From an uncultured Desulfuromonadales bacterium (GTDB lineage: Bacteria; Desulfobacterota; Desulfuromonadia; Desulfuromonadales; Geopsychrobacteraceae), in assembly GCA_945787295.1 (NCBI GenBank), contig CALZHQ010000069.1, positions 1-14,893 on the forward strand: a stretch of DNA of 14,893 nucleotides, in the 5' to 3' direction. Both the position numbers and the translations under genes were made by a program. The first letter of the stretch is position 1. Every line of letters starts with the position of its first letter. The notes beneath the pieces are model-generated. The model was not told the DNA's origin and searched no databases. It saw only the letters and a list, made by a program, of their open reading frames with translations. Positions 1 to 6,833 of the stretch are shown in pieces.

Positions 1-415
1 AGTAATGAGTGCGGGTCTGCTTCAGTTTTTTTTCGCTCGAGCGGCGCAGATTGGCGCTGGAATACTGGTCCAGCTCTTCTTCCCATTCGTCAAACAGGGC
101 CTCGGCAACATGTTCCACCGCCGCAACCCGTTCGCGCACATCTTCAGCCTGATCTTCGCTCTCCTCGAGAACATCACTTAGCTCATGGTATTTTTTTTCC
201 AGTTCCCCACCATCAAATGCCAGCACAGATCGGAACTGCTCCAGAGCCGAGGCAAACTGCTGCTTGGTTTCTACCTGGCTATCCCGAGCTTCTGCAACCC
301 GATCGACCAGGATGTCCCGTTTGTGGACACCGATCTTCTCCATGGCACCGTAATAAACCCCGCCGCAACCGGTTAAAATAATGATCGACAGCAAACTCAA
401 CAACAGACGTTTCAT
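1..415 (-). CDS. DUF2959 family lipoprotein, C-terminus cut by the window edge
   Basis: Read on the minus strand from ATG at 415, this open frame runs 138 codons to the left edge without a stop. The N-terminus is a lipoprotein signal: basic KR, a leucine/isoleucine core and a lipobox LTGC with the lipidated Cys at residue 17. It is followed by VYYGAMEKIGVHKRDILVDR and a stretch rich in Glu, Gln and Ala that should form long helices or a coiled coil. The 'YYxAMEKxGxHKRDILVxRV' block is what I recognise as the DUF2959 family; no function is established for it. The start is supported by AGGGAG five bases upstream (426-421). It is divergent from the GGDEF-EAL gene. A weak -10 (TATAAT, minus strand, 533-528) lies upstream, with no clear -35. 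It is probably a periplasmic-facing outer or inner membrane lipoprotein. The family call is fairly sure, the role unknown. Confidence 0.85.
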   Translation of the reverse strand, partial: MKRLLLSLLSIIILTGCGGVYYGAMEKIGVHKRDILVDRVAEARDSQVETKQQFASALEQFRSVLAFDGGELEKKYHELSDVLEESEDQAEDVRERVAAVEHVAEALFDEWEEELDQYSSANLRRSSEKKLKQTRTHY

Positions 416-535
416 AACCGCTCCCTTTGGGTCAAATCATCAGCACGTAGTCATATCTGCCGACAAGCATAACCTGCCGGAATGACATCTTCAAGATATC
501 CGCTGTTCCTTCTCCATCGCCCTAAGCATTATATT

Positions 536-563
536 TTGCTAACATTCTATCCTTCTTTATGTT
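536..563 (+). promoter_or_regulatory. Possible sigma70 promoter for the GGDEF-EAL gene
   Basis: TTGCTA (536-541), 16 bases, then TATGTT (558-563), in the AT-rich part of the 204-base divergent gap. The predicted start of transcription is about 50 bases before the ATG at 620. The match is only moderate and was found by eye. Confidence 0.35.
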
Positions 564-619
564 ATTAATCAGAGCTAACGATCATCCACTCCACAACTAA
601 CTGAAGTGCAGATAAATAC

Positions 620-2953
620 ATGGCCAACCACCTAATCAATTTGAAAAGCAGTTTTGCGGACGTTCGCGGCCGGACGACGCTGATCGCCAAAGCTCGCTGG
701 CTGCTCCTGCTCCTTACAGCAGTCTACGCAGTCTGCGCCGCGGCTCTTTATCAACTTGATGGCCAAAGCCTGATCTCCGCTCCGATCCAACTGATCCTGC
801 TCGGGCTGAGTGTCTCCGCGATTCTTTGCTACAATATCCTTTACCACTTTTTTTACGAATCGTTGCTGCGTCTGAAATATGTCGATATGTTTCAGGTGCT
901 GCTCGACCTGCTATTTGTCACAATCCTCATCTACTGCAGCAGCGGCTCGGCAAGTTGGCTCTGGGCTCTCTACCTGTTGGTAACCCTGGAAGCCTCAATC
1001 CTGCTGCAGAAGAAACATGAGATCTGGCTGCTCGGCAGCCTCGGTGGTTTGATGTTCGGCGCCCTGCTGTTGCTCGGCTACCTGGAAATGATCCCCCACA
1101 TCCAGTTGCCGTTTGTTGATCCGAAACTGCACCACAACCCACTGTATCTGCTGCTCAAGTGGCTGTGGGTCTGCCTGCTCAACGCCACCGTTGCCATCGC
1201 CGGGGCCACCATCATGGATGTGATCCGCCGTGAACGACAGGCGGTCGAAACCAGCGAAGCAGAAAAAGTCGCCTTCATGGAATCGGCCCATGACCTGATT
1301 TTCCACTGCACTCCTGCCGGCGAACTTCTCTATGTCAATCCTGCCTGGCAGAAAGCTCTCGGTTACGAGCTTGACGCACTGCAGGGTAAAACCATGCTCG
1401 ATTTCGTCGCTGAAGAATCGCAAAATCGCTGTATGGACGAATTCCGCCGGGCTCTACTCGGCAAAGAAGTCTCCGTTATCGAAGGCAAGCTTCAATCCCG
1501 TTACGGCACCCATGTCGTTGTCGAGGGTTCTTTTTCCTGCACCTTCGACAAGCAAGGACAAGCTGAGTCGATGTGGGGGATCTGTCGCGATATTACGGCG
1601 CGGAAAGAGGCCCAGGAGCAACTGCACCACATGGCCCATCACGACATGCTGACTGACCTGCCGAACCGGCTTACCTTTACCGATCGACTGATTCAGGCGA
1701 AAGCCATGGCGAAGCGCCAGAAAAGCCTGTTGGCCATCCTGTTTCTCGATCTCGACCGTTTCAAAATGGTCAACGACACGCTCGGCCATCCGGTCGGCGA
1801 TATGATGCTGCAGGAAGTTGCCAACCGCCTGCAGAGTTGTGTCCGTGAAGTCGATACCGTTTCCCGCTTCGGCGGTGATGAATTTGCCGTTCTGTTGGTT
1901 CATCCCAGCAACGTTGCTGACATTGAACGGATCGCGCAGCAGATTCTTAATAAACTCGGCCAGCCGATGGTGATCGATGGCAATGAACTCTTTGTGACTG
2001 CCAGTATCGGTGTTTCCATCTATCCGAATGATGAATCGAAGACTGAGGAACTGATTAAGAAATCGGACATCGCCATGTATCAGGCCAAGGCGAACGGACG
2101 GAATAACTGCCAGTTCTACAACTCAGAGATGGACATGCATGCGCAACGCAGGCTGGTTCTGGAAACCGGCTTGCGAAAAGCTCTCGACAACGATGAATTC
2201 TTCATTCTCTACCAGCCAAAAGTCGCCCTGCAGGACAATAAGGTCACAGCCCTTGAAGCCCTGATACGCTGGCAGCATCCAACCCTGGGCTTGGTCCCGC
2301 CAAACGATTTTATTTCCCTGGCCGAGGAATCTGGTTTAATCGTGCCTCTCGGCGAATGGGTCCTGCGCCAAGTCTGCCTGCAGACCCTGGAATGGCTGAA
2401 ACAGGACCTGCCGCCGGTGCGGATTGCCGTCAACCTCTCCGGCTTTCAGCTGGAACGGAAGAATTTTGTTGAGCGGGTCAAAAACATTCTCGAAGAGACC
2501 GGTATCACCGGCGATTCGCTGGAATTCGAGATCACGGAAACTGTCATCATGCAGAATCCTGATTTCGCTGTGGAGATTCTCAACCAGTTGCGCGAAATGG
2601 GCATTCACATCTCGATCGACGATTTCGGCACCGGCTATTCATCCCTGGCCCACCTGAAGCGTTTTTCGGTCAATTCCCTGAAGATCGATAAATCATTCGT
2701 CGATGAAGTCGACATGAACAACACCGATGCCGCGATCGCTACGGCCATCATCGCGATGGGCAAGAGTCTCAATCTGTCAATTATCGCCGAAGGGGTGGAA
2801 ACCGAAGGGCAGCGCGCTTTCCTGCAAAAAGAACAGTGCCATGAGATGCAGGGCTTCCTGTTCAGTGAACCCTTGCCGGCCGATAAAATCACGACCTTAC
2901 TGCGCGACAATCAGCCGGACACTGCGACAAACCCATTAACCGCGCTCGGTTAA
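620..2953 (+). CDS. Membrane-bound PAS-GGDEF-EAL cyclic-di-GMP turnover protein
   Basis: A 777-residue protein predicted to make and/or break cyclic-di-GMP at the inner membrane. Residues about 25-200 hold roughly six hydrophobic segments, an input domain I cannot assign to a named MASE family. A PAS domain (about 222-332) ends in the typical RDITxRK signature. The GGDEF domain has an intact active site (GGDEF at 418-422) and an intact inhibitory I-site, RxxD at 409-412, five residues before it. The EAL domain (about 515-765) keeps EAL (546-548), NLSxxQ, EITE (637-640), DDFGTGYSS (667-675), K688 and E724 of AEGVET, so every main metal and catalytic motif appears present. Both activities are therefore possible, and many such hybrids use only one. 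ATG 620 has only a weak ribosome site. No partner gene is adjacent. It converges on the LysE gene and overlaps it by 18 bases. Confidence 0.95.
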   Translation: MANHLINLKSSFADVRGRTTLIAKARWLLLLLTAVYAVCAAALYQLDGQSLISAPIQLILLGLSVSAILCYNILYHFFYESLLRLKYVDMFQVLLDLLFVTILIYCSSGSASWLWALYLLVTLEASILLQKKHEIWLLGSLGGLMFGALLLLGYLEMIPHIQLPFVDPKLHHNPLYLLLKWLWVCLLNATVAIAGATIMDVIRRERQAVETSEAEKVAFMESAHDLIFHCTPAGELLYVNPAWQKALGYELDALQGKTMLDFVAEESQNRCMDEFRRALLGKEVSVIEGKLQSRYGTHVVVEGSFSCTFDKQGQAESMWGICRDITARKEAQEQLHHMAHHDMLTDLPNRLTFTDRLIQAKAMAKRQKSLLAILFLDLDRFKMVNDTLGHPVGDMMLQEVANRLQSCVREVDTVSRFGGDEFAVLLVHPSNVADIERIAQQILNKLGQPMVIDGNELFVTASIGVSIYPNDESKTEELIKKSDIAMYQAKANGRNNCQFYNSEMDMHAQRRLVLETGLRKALDNDEFFILYQPKVALQDNKVTALEALIRWQHPTLGLVPPNDFISLAEESGLIVPLGEWVLRQVCLQTLEWLKQDLPPVRIAVNLSGFQLERKNFVERVKNILEETGITGDSLEFEITETVIMQNPDFAVEILNQLREMGIHISIDDFGTGYSSLAHLKRFSVNSLKIDKSFVDEVDMNNTDAAIATAIIAMGKSLNLSIIAEGVETEGQRAFLQKEQCHEMQGFLFSEPLPADKITTLLRDNQPDTATNPLTALG
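2936..2953. repeat. 18-base near-palindrome holding both convergent stop codons
   Basis: TTAACCG (2936-2942), a four-base centre CGCT, then CGGTTAA (2947-2953). The right end is the TAA stop of the GGDEF-EAL gene and the left end, read on the other strand, is the TAA stop of the LysE gene. It could form a short 7-base-pair hairpin in either transcript. There is no U-tract, so terminator function is uncertain. Confidence 0.8.
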
Positions 2954-3568
2954 CGCCAACTTGATCCCGAGCGCAATCAGTACGCCCCCCATGGCCCGCT
3001 CAGCCCAGTGTCCGAAACGGGAAAAACCCTGTCGCACCCGCTGTTGTGTCAACACCAGACTTAAGCCACAAAACCAGATGGCGGTCGCCACTGACATGTA
3101 AAACCCATAACCGGCTTGGACCAGCGGTGGGGTCTCCGGCTTGATAATGACGGAAAAAAGTGATAGAAAAAACAGGGTCGCCTTGGGGTTAAGCGCGTTG
3201 GTCAAAAAGCCGATCCGCAACGCTCTTGACACCGGATAAGTCTCTTGGCTGACAGCATTTTCCAGAACGGTATCCTGATTCGGCACTGCCCGCAACGATT
3301 TCCAGCCGATATAGACAAGATACGCCGCGCCGACCAGCTTGATCAGGTTAAACAGTTGGATCGACTGCGAGATGATCAAGCCAAGACCGAGTATCGTGTA
3401 GACAACATGTACCAGTATCCCGCTGCCGATCCCGATACTGGTCCAGATGGCGGCTTTACGACCAGCCACCAGGCTTTGCCGCAAGACCATCGCGAAATCG
3501 GGGCCGGGGCTGGCAACGGCCAGCAGGTGCACGGCGATAACGGTGAGAAATTCGCCCCAGTATTCCAT
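2936..3568 (-). CDS. LysE/RhtB family amino-acid exporter
   Basis: A 210-residue membrane protein with about six hydrophobic segments. The N-terminal VASPGPDFAMVLRQSL block matches the family's conserved PGP motif, followed by GxxxGxxxH and the later GFLTNALNPKATLFF block typical of LysE/RhtB (threonine/homoserine lactone efflux type) exporters. The substrate cannot be told from sequence. I chose ATG 3568 because GGGG sits seven bases upstream. A GTG at 3574, two codons earlier, would leave only one base between that site and the start. The ATG overlaps the preceding gene's TGA as TGATG, which implies translational coupling. It is the last gene of the DUF2288-UDG-LysE operon and its stop lies inside the convergent GGDEF-EAL gene. 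Confidence 0.9.
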   Translation of the reverse strand: MEYWGEFLTVIAVHLLAVASPGPDFAMVLRQSLVAGRKAAIWTSIGIGSGILVHVVYTILGLGLIISQSIQLFNLIKLVGAAYLVYIGWKSLRAVPNQDTVLENAVSQETYPVSRALRIGFLTNALNPKATLFFLSLFSVIIKPETPPLVQAGYGFYMSVATAIWFCGLSLVLTQQRVRQGFSRFGHWAERAMGGVLIALGIKLALTERG

Positions 3569-4245
3569 CAGCACACCCCAAGCAGTTGTGACATCTGGCG
3601 ACGGAACTTCCCCGCCCCGCCATTGGCAGGATGTCTGACTTTTGCAGCCTCAATCCCAAGCTGCTGCAACTGGGCAGCAGATTTTTCGCCGACGGCAATA
3701 ACCTGCCGATAGCGCCCCAACTCGAGCATCAGGCGCAGAACCTGATGTCCGGCAGCCAGCTCTTCGTCTTTCGGCGTCCGGTTGCTGAGCAACCCCTTAT
3801 CTGCCTGGTAAGGATGCCAGGGGAAAGCATTCCAGAGCACCACCGAACGCGGGTCGATCCCCTGCTCGACCAGAAAACCCCAGACAATGGTTGCGGTCGG
3901 CTCGGTAAACCCCTGCGGCTTCAGCTCTGGTCGACTGGTTCGTTGCGGCGTCAAATCGCTGAAAACCAACTCCGGGCTCAGGCTTTTGTCTGCCAATCCC
4001 CCCAACAGCAAACGCTCAGAGGTCATCGGAATGCCACTGAAATGGCCGCCCTGATAACCGATCGCTTCGGCCAGCAAGAGAGTATCTGCTGTGCCGATCC
4101 GCTCCTGCAGATATTTCTCTAACTGGTTGCGCCGGACCAGCGGCCCCTGATCGTCACAATCGTTTAGCGGGTCGGACTCGCCCCAGGGATTAAACACTCC
4201 AGCTGAGCGATAAGCGCTCAGGGTGGCGACAAAATTCTCAGGCAT
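3568..4245 (-). CDS. Divergent uracil-DNA glycosylase superfamily protein
   Basis: A 225-residue protein of the uracil-DNA glycosylase fold. The recognisable blocks are motif A-like AEAIGYQGGHFSGIPMTSE (residues 59-77), WNAFPWHP (138-145), a VIAVGEKSA strand (182-190) and motif B-like RHPANGGAGKFRR (204-216). These are the phosphate and base pocket positions of the superfamily. The motif A sequence is not the GQDPYH of family 1 or the GExPGxxE of family 4, and I see no acidic residue in the usual catalytic place, so the substrate may differ from plain uracil. The start ATG 4245 overlaps the end of the DUF2288 gene by 8 bases and has only a weak ribosome site, consistent with coupled translation. 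Probably cytoplasmic DNA repair or a related nucleic acid role; the superfamily call is good, the exact activity is not settled. Confidence 0.85.
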   Translation of the reverse strand: MPENFVATLSAYRSAGVFNPWGESDPLNDCDDQGPLVRRNQLEKYLQERIGTADTLLLAEAIGYQGGHFSGIPMTSERLLLGGLADKSLSPELVFSDLTPQRTSRPELKPQGFTEPTATIVWGFLVEQGIDPRSVVLWNAFPWHPYQADKGLLSNRTPKDEELAAGHQVLRLMLELGRYRQVIAVGEKSAAQLQQLGIEAAKVRHPANGGAGKFRRQMSQLLGVC

Positions 4246-4534
4246 GGGTGGCCATCTGCAGCAAAATAAACGGCTGTACGATCAACACCCGAAAGGGCTT
4301 GTCCAACTCGGTTTCCCAGGCTTCGGCCTGGTCCTTGGTCGGTTTAAGCAACTGACCGGCAGCAATCCAGTTTTCGATGCTCTGCTTGTCGTCTTCGGCA
4401 ACAGCGACCGCCGTTGCAACCAGGTCCAGTTCGTCGGCAACGATAATGATCGCATCCCGTTGCAGGTGAATTCGCAGATCCTTCCAGGGCACTTCGGCAA
4501 GATCAGCCTTAAAACGTTCGCTTAAATCGCTCAT
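4238..4534 (-). CDS. DUF2288 family small protein
   Basis: A 98-residue acidic cytoplasmic protein. I recognise the DUF2288 pattern: an N-terminal helix, VPWKDL, then a strand of the type DAIIIVADELDLVATAVAVAEDD, an amphipathic helix, and a C-terminal FRVLIVQPFILLQ segment. Function is not known. The frame is open further upstream to 4591, but ATG 4534 has AGGAGG six to eleven bases before it, and the upstream promoter's predicted start (about 4556) falls after the earlier ATG at 4591, so the shorter form is right. It is the first gene of the leftward operon and overlaps the UDG gene by 8 bases, suggesting matched production of the two proteins. Confidence 0.85.
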   Translation of the reverse strand: MSDLSERFKADLAEVPWKDLRIHLQRDAIIIVADELDLVATAVAVAEDDKQSIENWIAAGQLLKPTKDQAEAWETELDKPFRVLIVQPFILLQMATHA

Positions 4535-4562
4535 CAAATCTCCTCCATAAAAACGCTGCTGG

Positions 4563-4591
4563 AGCATAACCAGCTCAGCAGTTAAGGTCAA
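4563..4591 (-). promoter_or_regulatory. Sigma70-type promoter of the DUF2288-UDG-LysE operon
   Basis: On the minus strand: TTGACC (4591-4586), 17 bases, TATGCT (4568-4563). The predicted transcript start is near 4556, giving a leader of about 22 bases before ATG 4534. An imperfect inverted repeat (CTGCTG...CAGCAG) covers the -10 region and could be an operator, but it is weak. Confidence 0.65.
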
Positions 4592-4637
4592 GAATCGAAC
4601 TGGCTGTTTTTTCTCGTTTTATGCTAAAGAATACCAC

Positions 4638-4664
4638 TTGACAGACCGAAACATATGGTATCAT
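4638..4664 (+). promoter_or_regulatory. Sigma70-type promoter of the FapA/ferritin-like genes, with flanking inverted repeat
   Basis: TTGACA (4638-4643), a short 15-base spacer, and TATCAT (4659-4664) preceded by TGG, an extended -10 that can compensate for the spacing. ATACCA (4631-4636) and TGGTAT (4656-4661) form inverted arms around the -35 and into the -10, which could be a repressor site. The leader to ATG 4711 would be about 40 bases. Confidence 0.6.
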
Positions 4665-4710
4665 TAGCAGTGAATAATTTTTACACTCCCCGCACGAGGT
4701 CTGAATAAAG

Positions 4711-6267
4711 ATGGCACCTGAGACGGATAATAACGTTGAGGTCGGCACCAAGCTGCTCAGTGAGATCAATGAAGGCGCCTACGATCTGCGCATTGAAGCT
4801 CATAAAGGTCAGCTCGAATGCCGCGTCAGCATCGAAGTCCATGACCAGGACAACAGTATCTCCCCGGCAGAGCTGATCAGCCTGTTGAAAAAGCTCGACA
4901 TCTCGGATGCGCTCGACCTGGAGCAACTGGCGATTTTCTGTACCGACGCAGCCAACGGTGAAAACCCGCAGAACTTCCTGCTCGCCACCGGCAGCGAGCC
5001 GACTCCCGGCAAAGATGGCTATTTTGAATTGCTGGTCGATACCGACGGTGAAGATGTTGAACTGGAAGAGGACGAGCACGGCCGGGTCGATTTCAAAAAT
5101 ATCCAGGCTTTTAGCAATGTCGAACCGGAACAGATCATCGGCACCATCATCCCGCCGGAAAAAGGCCTGGCGGGCAAAACCATTACCGGGCGGCCGATCC
5201 CCGCACCGCTAGGCAACCCGGCCCGCGTAACAGCCGGCGCTGGCGTAAAAATCCGTGCAAATGGCAGCGAAGTGGTGGCAACCCAGCAAGGGCGCGTCAC
5301 GTTTGAGAACAATATCATTGCCGTGGTTGAAGAATTCGTCGTCTCGGGCGATGTCAATATGAAGGTCGGCCACATCAACTTCAACGGCTTTGTTGAGATC
5401 AAGGGCGACGTGCTCGACGATTTCAACATCAAGTCAACCAAAGGAATCAGCATCAGCGGCGCTGTCGGTGCCTGCCTCCTCGAATCGGATGGCCCGATTA
5501 GCATCGGTACCATGGCCGGGATGGGCCTCGGCACCATCCGCTGCAAGGGAGACTTTAGCGCCCGCTATCTGAATCACGCCACGGTCGAATGCTGGGGCAA
5601 CATCCAGGTCAGTAATGAAATCAGGAACTCGACCGTCAAAGCCACCGGCACCATCAGGGCTCCCCAGGGACTGATTACCGGCGGCCAGGCAATCGCCCTG
5701 GAAGGGATCGAAGCGAAACTGTTCGGCTCCAAATCTGGCGTTAAAACCTATCTGACCTCCGGGATCTACTTTCCGGAATCCGACCGCCTGCATTTCCTGC
5801 GCACCCGGCTCAAAAGCATCGCCTATCAACTGAAAAAGATTTCCGAAACCCTGCCGGTACTGCAAAGAAAGCCGCTTGATGATCTGCGTCCGGCGCTGCG
5901 GGAAGCGATCGAACTGCGGATCGACATTCTCAGCCAACGGCAGATTAACCTGACCGGTGAGCGGGAAGAACTTTCGGCAGAGCTGGCCAACTTCCAACTG
6001 GCAGAGCACCCGACCGCCAGTGCCAAAATAAATGCTTTATCTGTGATTAAAGAGGGCGTTATTATCAACCTCGGGGAAACCACAGAAGAAATCAAAATTG
6101 AGATCAATGGACCAGTCTCGCTGATTGAGAACTCTCTGCATGGCGGGATAAGGCAACTGACTCACTCACCCTTGCTGGTCACCTCAGAACAGTTGGAAGA
6201 CGAGACCTTGCAAGAAGAGGCAGACGAGTCAGAAGAAACCGCTGCAGAAGCGGCCAACGCCTCCTGA
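4711..6267 (+). CDS. FapA (DUF342) domain protein
   Basis: A 518-residue cytoplasmic protein of the FapA/DUF342 family. It has an N-terminal region (1-100) and a PPEKGLAGKTITGRPIPA linker (about 149-166). A glycine-rich beta-helix repeat region follows (about 217-345), with recurring hydrophobic-gly steps such as GxVxIKGDV, GISISGAV, GxIRCKGDFSARY and ATGTIRAPQG. A helical segment likely to be a coiled coil comes next (about 360-435), and the end is a very acidic tail (about 495-518). Members are linked to polar or flagellar functions in some bacteria, but no flagellar gene is visible here, so the role is open. The start ATG 4711 has GAGGT ten bases upstream. It lies 28 bases before the ferritin-like gene and probably shares its transcript. 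Confidence 0.88.
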   Translation: MAPETDNNVEVGTKLLSEINEGAYDLRIEAHKGQLECRVSIEVHDQDNSISPAELISLLKKLDISDALDLEQLAIFCTDAANGENPQNFLLATGSEPTPGKDGYFELLVDTDGEDVELEEDEHGRVDFKNIQAFSNVEPEQIIGTIIPPEKGLAGKTITGRPIPAPLGNPARVTAGAGVKIRANGSEVVATQQGRVTFENNIIAVVEEFVVSGDVNMKVGHINFNGFVEIKGDVLDDFNIKSTKGISISGAVGACLLESDGPISIGTMAGMGLGTIRCKGDFSARYLNHATVECWGNIQVSNEIRNSTVKATGTIRAPQGLITGGQAIALEGIEAKLFGSKSGVKTYLTSGIYFPESDRLHFLRTRLKSIAYQLKKISETLPVLQRKPLDDLRPALREAIELRIDILSQRQINLTGEREELSAELANFQLAEHPTASAKINALSVIKEGVIINLGETTEEIKIEINGPVSLIENSLHGGIRQLTHSPLLVTSEQLEDETLQEEADESEETAAEAANAS

Positions 6268-6295
6268 AACAGATCTCACAAGGACAAATTCCCAG

Positions 6296-6763
6296 ATGAC
6301 TGAAAATGAATTAAACCAAGCGCTGTTGAAAATGCTGCGGGCGGAACTGGAGGCGATGCACTACTATCAGCAGGGCAGCCGCTATATCAAGGACAATGCC
6401 GCCATTTACCATTTCAACCTGCTGGCCCAGGAAGAGTTGGAACACGCCCGGACCTTCTATTCTGTCTACCCTGGAAATGATCTACCCGAATTTGACGAAC
6501 TGGTCAAAAACTTGCTGGATCAGCGGGCAATGCTGGATGCGATCGACCCACAACTGATGGGGCGGCTCAATGAGCGGACCGCTCTCCAGTTGGCCATGAA
6601 GATGGAAGAAGAGATTGCCAACGGCTTAAAAATGATGTTGCGTGAGGTGAGCAGCCCGGGCGCCAAAGCGGTCATCGAGGAAAATATCGACTCGACCCTC
6701 GGCCACCTGGAGCTGATCCAGGAAGACTATCAGCGGCTTTTCGAAGTCGTCAAAGAGTCTTGA
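6296..6763 (+). CDS. Ferritin-like four-helix protein (rubrerythrin/bacterioferritin type fold)
   Basis: A 155-residue, almost wholly helical protein. Helix A carries E17 in LRAELEAMHYY, helix B has ExxH at E47-H50 (AQEELEHAR), helix C has E104-E106 (MKMEEEIANG), and helix D ends TLGHLELI with H137. In di-iron ferritin-like proteins helix D normally supplies a Glu three or four residues before the His; here those places are Thr134 and Ser133, so the iron site may be incomplete or use D132 or E129. No rubredoxin-like CxxC domain is present. Possible roles are iron or oxidative stress handling, or a non-enzymatic scaffold. ATG 6296 has AAGGA eleven bases upstream. It is probably co-transcribed with the FapA gene and ends at the 6782-6815 terminator. 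Confidence 0.8.
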   Translation: MTENELNQALLKMLRAELEAMHYYQQGSRYIKDNAAIYHFNLLAQEELEHARTFYSVYPGNDLPEFDELVKNLLDQRAMLDAIDPQLMGRLNERTALQLAMKMEEEIANGLKMMLREVSSPGAKAVIEENIDSTLGHLELIQEDYQRLFEVVKES

Positions 6764-6781
6764 GAGCAAGCGAATGAAATA

Positions 6782-6815
6782 AGAAAGGGCCAGCCGGATT
6801 TGGCTGGCCCTTTCT
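6782..6815. terminator. Strong hairpin terminator, probably bidirectional
   Basis: A perfect 14-base-pair stem (6782-6795 with 6802-6815) and a six-base loop. The plus strand ends in CCCTTTCT. The minus strand reads the equivalent CCCTTTCT, so it can serve both the ferritin-like gene (ends 6763) and the convergent hemG gene (ends 6834). Confidence 0.85.
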
Positions 6816-6833
6816 GGTCTTTAAGCTGTCAAA

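Noticed and set aside
3245..3712. 155-codon plus-strand frame opposite the LysE and UDG genes
   Set aside because: It is antisense to two well-supported genes, has unlikely composition and no start signals.
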